Below are positions 26,480 through 36,446 of a stretch of 64,000 nucleotides of DNA, in pieces. Within the stretch, counting starts at the first letter, position 1. Every line of letters begins with the position of its first letter. The notes beneath the pieces were generated by a model. That model saw nothing but the letters and a program-made list of their open reading frames with translations. It did no database searches and had not been told where the DNA came from. Both the position numbers and the translations under genes were made by a program. This stretch comes from CAVUBL01 sp963837945 (GTDB lineage: Bacteria > Acidobacteriota > Thermoanaerobaculia > Multivoradales > DATKCC01): assembly GCA_963837945.1 (NCBI GenBank), contig CAWIQD010000024.1, positions 1 to 64,000 of the forward strand, in the 5' to 3' direction.

Positions 26480-29400
26480 CAGAACCTCTTGTCCCAGCGG
26501 GCGTCGATCCGGTAGGTGTCCTGGGCGGTGGCGGTGAAGACCAGGGTCAGGTGGCGGTCGATCTGCCACTCCACCTGGAGGAAGCTCTGCTGCTGGGTCG
26601 AGGGCTGCTCGGTGTAGGTGACGAAGACGCTCTTCGAGAGCCGCTTGCCGACGGTCACGCCGACGCCGGAGATCGAGCCGCCGGTGGTGGTGCCGACCGG
26701 GCTGATGCGGAACTTGTCGAAGCCGAACAGGTTGTTGACCCGCTCGGAGACGACCGAGGCCGCCTGGCCGGCGAGGAAGGTCTCCGCGCTGAACCCCTCG
26801 GGGCTGCTCGCCGAGGCCGGCAGGCTCCCGGTGGCCGGCAGGTTGCCGGTGTCGCCGAGCGGCTGGCCGGTGGTCAGCAGGCCGACGATGTCGAGGTCGG
26901 CGAGCGGGGGGTTGGACGAGACCTTGGCCTGGAGGGTGTCGAGCTTGCCCGAGAGGTTCAGCGTGATGTCGTACTCGCGCACCGTGGTGGTGGCCACGAG
27001 GTCGATGATCGGGTCGATCTGCGCCGGGTTGGCGAAGGTGATCCGGGCGCGCTCGACCTCGAACTCGTCGTCGGCGTAGACCAGGGTGCCGCCGCGCTCG
27101 AACTCGACCGTGCCGAAGAGCACCGGCCGCGCGATGGTGCCGCGGACGGTGAGGTCCGCGGCGCCCTTGAGGTCGGCCAGGTTGTTGCGCACCCGCACGT
27201 CGCCCTGCGGCGCCTCGACGCTGATCGCGAGCTGGGTGCTGGTCTCGATCTCGTTGGTCGCCGCCACCTGCAGGCGCTCGGCCCGGAGCGCCCGGCGCAT
27301 CAGCTGGAGCAGGCCGATCTCGACGTCCTTGACGTAGAAGGCCCGGTCGAGCTGCACCACCCCGCGCACCAGCCGTCCGTCCGGCGTCGAGAGCAGCGAG
27401 AGGGCGGCGTCGGCCTGGAACCAGAAGCCCTCCGGGTAGCGCAGGCTGACGTTCTCGGCCGAGGCCTGGAGCCGGTAGTCGGGCCCGTGCTCGCCGTAGA
27501 GGCCGACCCGGCCCGAGGCCTGCACGCTGCCGCCGCCCACCCGCGCCTCGAGGTGGTCGAGGACGAGCTGTCTCGGATAGAAGAGCACCACCGCGCTCAG
27601 GTCCTCGAGCGACTGCGGAAAGCCCTCGAAGACCAGGCTCGCGTCGCGCAGCTCCCCCTCGCCGTTGAGCGCCGGCTCGGCGAGGGTGCCGCGGACCGTC
27701 GCCAGCACGTCGATGGTGCCGGTCAGGCCGGCCTGGGGCAAGAACAGCTCGGCCCAGTCGGTCGAGACGCTCCCCTGGAGACGGAGGTCGAGTGGCAGCT
27801 CCCCCTCGAGCCCGACGCTGCCGTGCACGAAGAGCTCGCTCTCGGTGCCCTGCTCCTTCAAGTAGAGCGAGTCGACCGCCAGGGCCGTCCCGGTGTAGCG
27901 CACCACCACCGGCTCGGCGTTGACCAGCGAGCGGCCTTCGTAGTGGAGGTTCAGGCTCGCCAGCTCGAGACGCACCAGGAGCTTCTCGGGGTCGCCGAGG
28001 TCGCCGGCCACCTTCAGCTCGCCGTCGAGATCGCCGTGGAAGTCGGCGGGCACGGCCGGCACCAGGGCCCGGACCGCGTCGCCCAGGTGCCGGCTCGCCA
28101 GGTGGAAGGCCAGGTCCGCGCGCTCGGTGGTCAGCGCCCCGCCGCCGTCGATCGACAGGACGTCCGGGACGCCGCCGCCGGCGGTCAGCCGCTCGCCGTC
28201 CCAGGAGAGCTCGAGCCGGGCGACCCCGTCCTCCCCCACCGGGTGCCCGGCCAGGGTGAGGCCCTCGCTGGTCACCGTCGCGTCGGCCCGCGGGCGCTCG
28301 AGCGTGCCGCCGATCGACCCTTCGAGCGCCAGGCGGCCCTCGACCTCGCCGGGCAGGGCGGAGGCGAAGGGCTCCTTGTCGAGGTCGATCGAGGGCGCCC
28401 CGACCCGGAAGTCGAGGGCGCCGCTCGCGAAGTCGAGGGTGCCCTCGCCGCGGACCTCGCCGGCGCCGGTGTGGACCACCGCCCGCTGCACCTCGAGGTG
28501 GTCGGCGTCGAACGAGAGGTCGGCGATCAAGCAGGTCGGTCTCGAGGCCCGCGAGGGTGGCCGGCTCGATCTCCAGGTCCGCGGTGCCGGCGGGGGCGTC
28601 GAGGGAGCCTCCCAGGGTCAGCCGGCCGGAGATCGGCCCGGAGATCGGCAGCTCGACGGGGAGCCACGCCGCCAAGCGCTCGTCGCTCGGCCAGGCGGCC
28701 GCGTCCACCGTCAGCTCGAAGGGGACGATGCCCACGCCCTCCTCGAAGGGCACCGAGCCGGCGACCATCAGGGCGCCGCCCTGGTGCGAGGCCTCGAGCA
28801 GCAGGTGGCGCAGGCCGTCGGTGCTCACCCGGGCCGAGCCGTCGACCGTCTCGGCGACGAGGCCGGGGCTCTCGACGTCGGCGAGCTTGAACGACACGTC
28901 GGTGATCACCACGCCGGGCCGGATGGTGAGCGTGCCCTGCGCCTCGCCGTGGCCCGCGGTGGGCAGCCAGGCGGGCCGCGCCTCCGCCGGGTCCACCGGC
29001 ACCAGGTTCGCGAGCTGCCCGACGTCGCGGGTCGAGAGCTCGTAGCGGTAGTCGCCGCTGCCGGCGGAGATGTCGAACGAGCCCTCGGCGTGGATCACCT
29101 GGGAGCCGGACGCCGAGACCAGCCGCAGCGCCCGCGTGCGCACGACGCCGCGGTCGATCTCGAGCGGCACCTGGCCGGCGAGCGCCAGGCCCGGCCCGAC
29201 GACGTCCTGGCGCACCGAGCGGACCTCCAGGTCGGCCCAGCCGCTCCCCGCCTCCGGGTCGTCGGTCGTCAAGCGGTAGCTCACCTCGCCGCTCACCCGC
29301 CCGTGGAGGCCCTCGAGCGGCAGGTCCTGGTCGGCGATCAGCTGCGGCAGGCCGAGGTCCGAGACCTGGAGGTCGACCTGGAGAGCCGTCGGCTCGGCCC

Positions 29401-30541
29401 CGAAGTCGCCGGTCACCAGCCCGGAGAAGGAGCCCCCCGCGTACGCCGCGTAGGCGATCTCGTAGCGCATGCCGTCCGGGACGACGCGCAGCTTGCCCGA
29501 GACGTCGGAGAGCACCCGGCGGTCCTGGACCAGGCGGCGCGACGAGAGCCCGCCCTCGACCGCCCAGCCCTCGGGCCGCCAGAGCAGGCTGCCGTCGAAG
29601 CGGAAGGGGCCGGAGACCGGCGGCTCCTCGGCGTCGAGATACCCGAGGTCGGCGGCGAGCGCGACCTGGCCCTCCGCCGAGAGCTCGAGGTCCAGGCGCC
29701 GCGTCTCCTCCGGCACGAGGAGCGTGCCGTGGGCGGTGAGCCGGAGGTCCGGCCCGGTCAGCCGGGACTCGACGATCTCGACCCGCTCGGGTCCGACCCG
29801 CACCTTGCCCGAGAAGGCCGCCACGTAGTGCTTCCCCGGCGGCAGCGTCACCTCCACCTCCTGGGCGGTGGCGAGCCCTTCGAGCTCGTTGCCGCCCTGG
29901 CCGCCGGTGCCGACGAGGCGGGCGAAGACCGCCTGGGCCCGGAGGTCGAACGGCAGCTCGAGCGTGTCGAGGTGGAAGCGCCCCTGCTCGGCGACCACGG
30001 CGCCGATCCGCACCTGCACCCGCCCGCCGCCGCCCTGGCCGGTGCCGAAACGGGGCAGGTTGTTCGAGCCGTCCTCGCGCACCTCGAGGTAGACCTCGGG
30101 GCGCTCGACGAAGACCTGGGTGATCTCGATCCGCGGCCGGTTCCAGCTCTCCCAGCCCTCGATCCGGGCGTGCAGGGTGAGCTGGGGGACGCGGGCCACG
30201 GGCGGCGCTCCGGGCCGGTCGCCCGGGATCACCACGTCGTCGAGCTCGATCGAGATCGGGTAGAGGGTCCAGTGGACGGCGCCCACCGAGAGGTCGCGCC
30301 CGAAGTAGCTCGAGAGGCGGGCCACGAGGAGGCCGCGGGCCCTCTCGCGCGCGCCTGGGCTCTGGAGCCAGACGTAGGCGCCGGCCACCACCAGGACCAG
30401 GAGGACCAGCAGGTAGACGACGCTGCGCAGCAGGCAGCCGCGGGCGCACCCGGTCCTCTGCCGGCGCGGGCCCTCGTCGCCGAGGCGCTCCGGGGCCTCC
30501 TCCCCGCCCGTGCCGGGCCGGGTGAGCTCCTCGTCGCTCAT
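26479..30541 (-). CDS. tamB: TamB-family translocation/lipid-transport protein (one frameshift)
   Basis: About 1350 residues from ATG 30539-30541, overlapping the nadK stop. An N-terminal transmembrane anchor (SVVYLLVLLVLVVAGAYVWL) precedes a long repeated beta-strand AsmA/TamB region. The C-terminal DUF490 signature includes SKLDTLQAKVSSNPPLADLD-like text (GKLDTLQAKVSSNPPLADL, then IVGLLTTGQ) and ends YRIDARWDKRF. The frame changes once near 28530, between ATLAGLETDLL and IADLSFDADHLEVQ; both halves are otherwise open. In the Gram-negative envelope TamB spans inner to outer membrane and works with the TamA barrel encoded next. The frameshift is probably an assembly indel. Confidence 0.86.
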
Positions 30542-31536
30542 CCGCTCGAGCCCGGCGCGGGATCCGGTCCGGGGTCCCTCTCCGGGTCGGAGTCCAGGTC
30601 CCTATCCAGATCGGGATCCAGGTCGGAGTTGGCGCCCGGCGCCCGGTCGTCGTCCGGGGACCGGAAGTGCGGATCCCCCGACAGCCCGCCCCAGCGCAGC
30701 TTGCCCCGGAGGCTGTCGAAGAAGGTGCGCGACGTCGTCTTGACGAGCTGGACGTGGCGAGCCGAGCGCGCGACCGAGATCCGGTCCCGGTAGCCCATGG
30801 TCGTCCCCTCCTGGCCGTCGAGGGTCAGGTAGACCTCCTCGCGGGGCGTCTCGAGGACGATCTCGATCTGCTCGTCGTCGGGCACCACGACCGGCCGCTG
30901 GGAGAGGGTGTGGGGGCAGATCGGGGTGATCACGGCGACCGGCAGCAGGGGGTAGATGATCGGCCCGCCCGCCGACAGGTTGTAGGCGGTCGAGCCCGTC
31001 GGGGTGGAGATGATCAGGCCGTCGGCCCGGTAGCGGGCGACCGAGAGGCGGTCGACCGAGACGTCGAGCTCGATGATCCGGGCGAGCGCGCTCTTGGCGA
31101 TCACCGCGTCGTTGAGCACCTGGAACCGGGCCGAGCCGCCGCCGGAGCGCCGGAGCTCGACGTCGAACAGGCCGCGCTTCTCGATCCGGTAGTCCCCGGC
31201 GAGCACCTTCACGAGGTTGGGGTAGAGCTCGCCGCGCCCGACCTCGGTCAGGAAGCCCAGGTGCCCCAGGTTGACGCCCAGGATCGGCGCCTCCTGCTTC
31301 AGGCTGCGGGCGACCGAGAGCATGGTGCCGTCGCCGCCCAGGACCACCACCAGGTCGTAGGCGCCGGCGGGATCGAAGGTCTCGACGCCGGCGGGCGCGC
31401 CGGAGCGCAGCGCGGCGCCGTCGAGCGCCGCCTCGAGCCCCCGCGCCACCAGCCAGACGGCGAGCTCGTGGGCGGTGTGGACCGCCTCCCGGCTGGTCGC
31501 CTTCGGGACCACCCCGATGCGCCGGAAGGGGCTCAT
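30538..31536 (-). CDS. nadK: NAD kinase
   Basis: 332 residues from ATG 31534-31536, overlapping the tlyA stop. It phosphorylates NAD to NADP. Motifs: YDLVVVLGGDGTMLSVAR (GGDG), GVNLGHLGFLTEV, RADGLIISTPTGSTAYNLSA, and LDGQEG near the end of the core. The last 40 or so residues are an extra low-complexity Asp/Pro/Arg tail (DPDLDRDLDSDPERDPGPDP) not found in typical NadK, which runs into the tamB start. The order tlyA-nadK is common in bacteria. Confidence 0.93.
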   Translation of the reverse strand: MSPFRRIGVVPKATSREAVHTAHELAVWLVARGLEAALDGAALRSGAPAGVETFDPAGAYDLVVVLGGDGTMLSVARSLKQEAPILGVNLGHLGFLTEVGRGELYPNLVKVLAGDYRIEKRGLFDVELRRSGGGSARFQVLNDAVIAKSALARIIELDVSVDRLSVARYRADGLIISTPTGSTAYNLSAGGPIIYPLLPVAVITPICPHTLSQRPVVVPDDEQIEIVLETPREEVYLTLDGQEGTTMGYRDRISVARSARHVQLVKTTSRTFFDSLRGKLRWGGLSGDPHFRSPDDDRAPGANSDLDPDLDRDLDSDPERDPGPDPAPGSSG

Positions 31537-32267
31537 GGCGCCGGCCACCGGAAGAGGGCGAAGGCCTCGCGGTTGCCGCCCGCGCCCGGCACCTCCGAGT
31601 CGACGGTGGCTTCGACCTCGAGGCCGAGACCGGCCAGGGCCTCCACCGTCGTCTCGATCGCCCGGCGCCGGACCTCGGGGTCGCGCACGATGCCCCCCTT
31701 GCCGACCTGGCCGCGGCCGGCCTCGAACTGCGGCTTGACCAGGGTGAGCAGGCGGCCGCCGGGCCGGGCGAGGTGCGGCAGGAGCGCCGGCACGACCTTG
31801 GCGAGAGAGATGAACGAGACGTCGACGGTGACCAGATCCGCGGGCTCGGGCAGCGCGTCCGGCGCGAGATAGCGAACGTTCGTCCGTTCCATGACCACCA
31901 CCCGCGAATCGTTGCGCAACCGGTAGTCGAGCTGCCCGTAGCCGACGTCGACGGCGTACACGCGGACGGCGCCGCGCGCGAGCAGGCAGTCGGTGAACCC
32001 CCCGGTCGAGGCGCCGACGTCCATGCACACCCGCCCGCGCGCGTCGACACCCAGGGCGTCGAGCGCCGCCGCCAGCTTCCTGCCGGCGCGCGAGACGTAG
32101 GGCTCGGACCGCTCGAGGACCTCGAGGCGGGAGCCCTCGTCGACTCGCGTGCCGGGTTTGTCGACCCGCCGTCCCTCCACTTGCACCGTCCCTGCCATCA
32201 CCGCCCGGCGCGCCCGCTCGCGACTGGCGAAGAGACCGCGCTGGACGAGGAGCTGATCGAGTCGCAC
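31533..32267 (-). CDS. tlyA: TlyA-family rRNA 2'-O-methyltransferase
   Basis: 244 residues. An N-terminal S4 RNA-binding domain (RLDQLLVQRGLFASRERARR, AGTVQVEGRRV) is followed by a FtsJ-like methyltransferase domain (YVSRAGRKLAAALDALG, VCMDVGASTGGFTDCLLARG, DLVTVDVSFISL, LVKPQFEAGR). TlyA proteins 2'-O-methylate cytidines in 16S and 23S rRNA. Standard length and start. Confidence 0.92.
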   Translation of the reverse strand: MRLDQLLVQRGLFASRERARRAVMAGTVQVEGRRVDKPGTRVDEGSRLEVLERSEPYVSRAGRKLAAALDALGVDARGRVCMDVGASTGGFTDCLLARGAVRVYAVDVGYGQLDYRLRNDSRVVVMERTNVRYLAPDALPEPADLVTVDVSFISLAKVVPALLPHLARPGGRLLTLVKPQFEAGRGQVGKGGIVRDPEVRRRAIETTVEALAGLGLEVEATVDSEVPGAGGNREAFALFRWPAP

Positions 32268-32285
32268 CGCTGGCAGAGTCCGGCC

Positions 32286-32552
32286 CTACCCCGCCGGGCC
32301 CGGGCGGCCGATCACGGTACCGGGGAGAGCCTCGTCGACGAGCATGATCGGGATGTCGGAGACGATCGGGTAGACGAGCCCCGAGTCGGGAGAGTAGAGG
32401 CCCTGCTCGACCTCCGGCTCCTCGTCCCGGAAGTGCTCCCGGAACTTCTCCACCAGGGCCTTGCGCGTCTCCTCGGGAAGATCGACGAGCTCCAGCTCGC
32501 CCTTGGTCTGGGGGCAGACGAGGATTTCGAGCAGCTCGGGGTCGACGGCCAT
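32286..32552 (-). CDS. Trm112-family small protein
   Basis: 88 residues, MAVDPELLEILVCPQTKGEL and then YSPDSGLVYPIVSDIPIMLV, the usual Trm112/UPF0434 pattern (EILVCPxxKG, YPIxDGIPxML). Only one Cys remains where zinc-binding members have several. In eukaryotes Trm112 activates methyltransferases; the bacterial role is unproven. It lies 18 nt upstream of tlyA, a methyltransferase gene, on the same strand. Confidence 0.85.
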   Translation of the reverse strand: MAVDPELLEILVCPQTKGELELVDLPEETRKALVEKFREHFRDEEPEVEQGLYSPDSGLVYPIVSDIPIMLVDEALPGTVIGRPGPAG

Positions 32553-32610
32553 TTTCGGGTCTCCTGACGGCGAATCAGCGTAGCACAGGGCCTGCGGTCG
32601 TGGAGAGGGG

Positions 32611-33156
32611 CTACGGAGACGCCCGGCGCCACGTCCAGAGCAGCGCCAGGGTCTCCTCGCCCGGGTTGTGGCCGTAGAGGCCGGCGTTCGACAGGTGGTA
32701 GAGGATCAGGCCCAGGTCCTGCGCGGCGCCGAGGCGCAGGTCGAGCTCGAGGCCCGAGCGGAACTCGACCGCGCCGCCCAGGTCCTTGCCGTCCCCCTGG
32801 TGGTACAGGCCCCCCCCCGATTGGGGAACCAGCCGCCAGCGCTCGCCGAGCGGCAGCTCGAGGCGGAACCCGGCGTAGCCGAAGGCGCCGTGCTGGTCGG
32901 TGGCCATCGCACCCAGGGCCGGCCCGAGGCGCCAGGCGAAGGGCGCGGAGCCCTGCCAGAAGGGCCGGAAGCGGAGCTCGAGGCCGAGCTCGTCGGTGGC
33001 GTCGGTCTCGCCGGCGTCGAACCGCCCGGCCCAGACCCCGACCTCGGTGAGCGCGGGCCCGGCGGGCTCGGCCCGCGCGCCGGACGGTGCGAAGAGGCCG
33101 AGGGCGCCGGCGGCGAGCAGGGCGAGCACGGCGAGCTTGGACGGGACGGAGCGCAT
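32611..33156 (-). CDS. pagL: PagL-like lipid A 3-O-deacylase (acyloxyacyl hydrolase family)
   Basis: 181 residues with an N-terminal signal peptide (LAVLALLAAGALGLFAPSGA). Predicted eight-stranded outer-membrane barrel. The C-terminal signature ILYHLSNAGLYGHNPGEETL matches the PagL His-Ser catalytic pair (H-x-S-N-A-G, with N-P-G-E). It removes the 3-O acyl chain of lipid A in known homologues. It is beside an ArnT-like glycosyltransferase and a GT2, which suggests a lipid A remodelling neighbourhood. Confidence 0.82.
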   Translation of the reverse strand: MRSVPSKLAVLALLAAGALGLFAPSGARAEPAGPALTEVGVWAGRFDAGETDATDELGLELRFRPFWQGSAPFAWRLGPALGAMATDQHGAFGYAGFRLELPLGERWRLVPQSGGGLYHQGDGKDLGGAVEFRSGLELDLRLGAAQDLGLILYHLSNAGLYGHNPGEETLALLWTWRRASP

Positions 33157-33193
33157 CTGGGTTCACCCCCTGACGATCGGTGGAGCGAGGATT

Positions 33194-34894
33194 CTACTCG
33201 GGCTCGGGCCGCGACGGCCGGGCCCCGGCGAGGGGGTCGGGCGTCGCCGCCAGCCCGGAGCGCCCCCAGACCGCGAGGAGCTTGCCCCGGAAGGAGACGA
33301 CCATCTCCGCCGCGCCGAGGTGCCCTCCCGCGTTCGAGCGGTAGTGGACGATCACCGCCCCGTCCGGGTGCGCCGCGATCCAGGCGGGCACGCCGGCGGC
33401 GGCGAGCTCGGCGAAGGGCCGCTCGATCCGGCCCAGGAAGTGGAGCTCTCCCCGGTACTCGCCGACGTGCGCGATCGGCCGGCCGCGCACCTGCGCCTGG
33501 CCGACGTACTCGGCGACCGGGCGCAGGTCGTAGGACCGGGTCATCGCGGGCGCGAGCGCCAGGTGGAGGCCGGCGATCAGGACCGCGGTCGAGACGGCGA
33601 GGAGCCGGTGGGCGCGCGCCGCCCCGCGGACCAGGAGGAGCGCGACCCAGCCGCTCGCCGCCAGGAGCGCGAGACCGCTCCCCGGCGAGACCGCGGCGGC
33701 CCAGCCGGGCAGGCCCGGACGCCCCGCCAGGACGGGGGCCGCGAGCAGGGCGCCGCCCGCGATCGCGGGCAGGAGCAGCGGCAGCGCGAGGTCCCGCGGA
33801 CGCACCCGCGCCTCGTCCGCGAGCAGCCGGGCGGCGAGGAGCGCGGCGGGCGGCAGGAGCGGCAGCAGGTACTGGGGCTGCTTGCCGCTGACCAGCGAGA
33901 AGAGGACGAACGAGGGCACGGTCGCGGCGGCGACGAAGCGCACCCCGCCCTCGGCCACGAGACCGCGGGCCCGCCGCGCCGCCCGCCAGAGCGGCGGCCA
34001 GAGGGCGAAGGGATAGAGGATCACCGGCAGGAGCGGCAGGTACCACCACCAGCCCCGGCGGTGCGCGAAGGAGCTCGCCAGGCGGCCGGAGGTCTGGCCC
34101 ACGAAGATCGCGTGGGCGTAGGCGGGGCCGCCGGCGAAGGCCGCGGGCAGGGCCCAGGCGCCGGCGATCGCGGCGCCCAGGGCGGTCGCGCCGAGGAGCG
34201 CGCCGTACCACCGAGCGGGCCGGGGCGGGGGCGCTCCGCGCTGCGCCGCGACGGCGCGCGCCCACCAGGGGCCGGCGAGCGCCGGCGGCAGCACGTGGAG
34301 CAGGATGACCGGCCCCTTGGCGAGCACTCCCAGGCCGATCGCCAGGCCGACCAGCCACCACGAGCCCCGAACGCCGCGGGCGGCGCGCACCAGGGCGAGC
34401 TCGGCGAGCAGGGCGCAGGCGGCGAGCAGCGGGTCGAAGAGCAGCAGGGTGCCGATCGCGGCCCACAGGACGAAGCCGACGAGGATCGTCGCCGCGCGGC
34501 CGGCGAGGTCGCGGCGCCCGGGCCAGAGCTCGCGGGCCAGGGCCGCGGTCAGCATCAGGCCGGCCGCGCCCGAGAGCGCCGGCACCAGGCGGGCCCACCA
34601 CTCCGCGACGCCGAAGACCGCCCAGCCCGCCTGGATCAACCAGAAGAGGAGCGGCGGCTTGTCGCTGTAGGACAGGCCGTTCAGGTGGGGAACCAGGAAG
34701 CTCCCGGTGTGCCACATCTCCCAGGCGACCGACAGGTAGCGCGTCTCGTCGACCGGGGCGGCGGGACGGGTAGCGAGCGCGACCGCCGTGACGACGCCCC
34801 ACAGGACGAGGGGCAGCCGGAGGGCCGCGAGGAGGCCCTGGCTCCCGGGCTCGAGGGTCCCGGGCTCTGAGATCGGGGTGTCGGGCGAGGTCAT
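33194..34894 (-). CDS. ArnT/PMT-like (GT39 superfamily) integral-membrane glycosyltransferase
   Basis: 566 residues with about 10-12 hydrophobic segments. The first periplasmic loop carries the acidic motif PVDETRYLSVAWEMWHTG, then NGLSYSDKPPLLFWLIQAG, as in ArnT and related GT-C enzymes. Such enzymes move a lipid-phosphate-linked sugar onto lipid A or protein. No Shine-Dalgarno uncertainty affects the call. It is divergent from the GT2 gene at 35050, which may make its polyprenyl-phosphate sugar donor. Confidence 0.85.
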   Translation of the reverse strand: MTSPDTPISEPGTLEPGSQGLLAALRLPLVLWGVVTAVALATRPAAPVDETRYLSVAWEMWHTGSFLVPHLNGLSYSDKPPLLFWLIQAGWAVFGVAEWWARLVPALSGAAGLMLTAALARELWPGRRDLAGRAATILVGFVLWAAIGTLLLFDPLLAACALLAELALVRAARGVRGSWWLVGLAIGLGVLAKGPVILLHVLPPALAGPWWARAVAAQRGAPPPRPARWYGALLGATALGAAIAGAWALPAAFAGGPAYAHAIFVGQTSGRLASSFAHRRGWWWYLPLLPVILYPFALWPPLWRAARRARGLVAEGGVRFVAAATVPSFVLFSLVSGKQPQYLLPLLPPAALLAARLLADEARVRPRDLALPLLLPAIAGGALLAAPVLAGRPGLPGWAAAVSPGSGLALLAASGWVALLLVRGAARAHRLLAVSTAVLIAGLHLALAPAMTRSYDLRPVAEYVGQAQVRGRPIAHVGEYRGELHFLGRIERPFAELAAAGVPAWIAAHPDGAVIVHYRSNAGGHLGAAEMVVSFRGKLLAVWGRSGLAATPDPLAGARPSRPEPE

Positions 34895-35049
34895 GCCGGG
34901 CGGCGGCGATCCGCAGGGGTGGGTGGGCGACGGCCACGCGCTGCCGTCAGATCGGGCATAATCGCACGTCCCCCGACCCGACCGCCACTTGCGCCGGGCG
35001 CGGGCCGCGAGCCGGGTGGGCGGGGGCGCCCTGCGAGAGGACCACGTCC

Positions 35050-35850
35050 GTGAGCGAGCCCGAGGTCTCCATCGTCGTCCCGGCCTACAACGAGGCGGAG
35101 AGCCTGCCGGTGCTCGCCCGGGAGATCCGCGAGGCCTTGGGCGGCGCCGGGATCGCGTACGAGGTCCTCTTCGTCGACGACGGCTCGACCGACTCGACCC
35201 CCGAGGTGCTCGCCCGCCTGGCGGCCGAGGACCGGGCGATCCGGGTGCTGCGCCAGCGCCCGAACCGAGGCCAGTCGGCGGCGCTCGCGGGCGGCTGGCG
35301 GCTGGCGCGCGCGCCGGTCGTGGTGACCCTCGACGCCGATCTCCAGAACGACCCGGCGGACATCCCGCGCCTGCTCCAGGCCCTCGCCGGCTTCGACGTG
35401 GTCTCCGGCGTGCGCGTGAAGCGCCAGGACAACTGGCTGCGGCGCCTCTCCTCGCGGATCGCCAACGGCGTGCGCAACCGCTTGACCGGCGAGTCGGTCA
35501 CCGACGTCGGCTGCACGCTCCGGGCCTGCCGGACGGAGCTCCTGCGCGAGCTGCCGATGTTCACCGGCATGCACCGCTTCCTGCCCACCCTCCTCAAGCT
35601 CGCGGGCGCGCGCATCACGGAGGTCCCGGTCGGCCACCGGCCGCGGCGCTTCGGCACGACCAAGTACGGCATCCACAACCGCCTCTGGCGCGGCCTCGTC
35701 GACCTCGCGGCGGTGCGCTGGATGCAGAAGCGCTGGATCGACACGGGGCGGGTCGAAGAGGTGACGCCGCCCCCCGGCGAGCCGCGGGGAGTCACTCCGC
35801 TCCCGGCAGGACCTCGAAGCCGGCGATCCGGAAGTGGTGGTCGAAGGTGA
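35050..35850 (+). CDS. Family 2 glycosyltransferase, DPM/ArnC-like
   Basis: 266 residues, start GTG/ATG region at 35050 (SEPEVSIVVPAYNEAESLPV). GT-A motifs: FVDDGSTDST, VVTLDADLQNDPADIPRLLQ, RQDNWLRRLSSRIANGVRN, VGHRPRRFGTTKYGI. These match polyprenyl-phosphate sugar synthases of the DPM1 type; there is no C-terminal membrane segment. The 3' end overlaps vapC by 59 bp on the other strand. Likely pairs with the neighbouring GT39 protein. Confidence 0.87.
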   Translation: MSEPEVSIVVPAYNEAESLPVLAREIREALGGAGIAYEVLFVDDGSTDSTPEVLARLAAEDRAIRVLRQRPNRGQSAALAGGWRLARAPVVVTLDADLQNDPADIPRLLQALAGFDVVSGVRVKRQDNWLRRLSSRIANGVRNRLTGESVTDVGCTLRACRTELLRELPMFTGMHRFLPTLLKLAGARITEVPVGHRPRRFGTTKYGIHNRLWRGLVDLAAVRWMQKRWIDTGRVEEVTPPPGEPRGVTPLPAGPRSRRSGSGGRR

Positions 35851-36202
35851 AGGCTCGGCGGAGCTTGCGCCGCTCCATGAGGACGAACGAGACGCAGTCG
35901 GTGAAGCTCACGTCCTGGTCGTGGTAGGTCTCGAAGGAGGCGAGGGCGGCGAGCTCTGCCTCGGCGTCGGGGCGAATCAGCTCGAGGGCGCGCGACGTAT
36001 ACAGCCGGCGAACGACATCTGCCGCGAAGTGGTGGCCGGCCCGGCGCCCGATGAGCGTCACGGCCTCGTCGATCACGAAATTGCTCGTCACGCAGCGCTC
36101 CCCCGAGCGGCCGATCTCCGCCCAGAAGCCGGAAGCGGCGGCGTGGTGCTGGTCCTTCGCCAGGTGCCGGCCCAGGAAGGCGCCGGTGTCGACGAAGATC
36201 AA
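35792..36202 (-). CDS. vapC: VapC-family PIN-domain toxin
   Basis: 136 residues. PIN signature: MIFVDTGAFLGRHLAKDQ (first Asp), NFVIDEAVTLIGRRAG (Glu), DQDVSFTDCVSFVLMER (Asp pair) and RRAFTFDHHFRIAGFEVLP. All acidic residues are present, so it should be an active ribonuclease. Its start overlaps the end of the upstream RHH antitoxin. The 3' end overlaps the convergent GT2 gene. Confidence 0.88.
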   Translation of the reverse strand: MIFVDTGAFLGRHLAKDQHHAAASGFWAEIGRSGERCVTSNFVIDEAVTLIGRRAGHHFAADVVRRLYTSRALELIRPDAEAELAALASFETYHDQDVSFTDCVSFVLMERRKLRRAFTFDHHFRIAGFEVLPGAE

Positions 36203-36435
36203 CCCCGCTCCCCGTAGAGATAACGGTCGTGCTCTCGAGAGAGGTCTGGAGGTACCGGGCCTTCGAAGACCGGAACCTCCGCGAACAGAGGATCGTCCTG
36301 CCAGTCCCGCCGCGCATCCAGCCTCCGCTCCAGGGTCTCGCGGATGAGCTCGGCGAGCGAGATTCCCAGCCTACTCGCGATCTCCTGAGCCCGGAGCTTC
36401 AGGTCCTCCGGCAGCATGATGGTGGTTCTCGTCAT
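36199..36435 (-). CDS. vapB: VapB-like ribbon-helix-helix antitoxin
   Basis: 78 residues, MTRTTIMLPEDLKLRAQEIA, then LGISLAELIRETLERRLDAR (RHH), followed by the toxin-binding tail DPLFAEVPVFEG and DLSREHDRYLYG typical of VapB partners of PIN toxins. It is translated just before vapC with a 4-nt overlap. Confidence 0.88.
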   Translation of the reverse strand: MTRTTIMLPEDLKLRAQEIASRLGISLAELIRETLERRLDARRDWQDDPLFAEVPVFEGPVPPDLSREHDRYLYGERG

Positions 36436-36446
36436 CGGTCGTGCTC

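Noticed and set aside
23396..28890. Plus-strand ORFs of 1039 and 809 residues opposite tamA and tamB
   Set aside because: Val/Glu/Leu-rich antisense shadows typical of high-GC genes; no domains, and the opposite strand has clear family motifs.
23366..30541. A single 2391-residue minus-strand protein
   Set aside because: Between 28530 and 26479 this frame is Arg/Pro-rich shadow sequence while the true TamB continues in another frame, ending one base before a good TamA start with signal peptide. It is two genes plus one frameshift.
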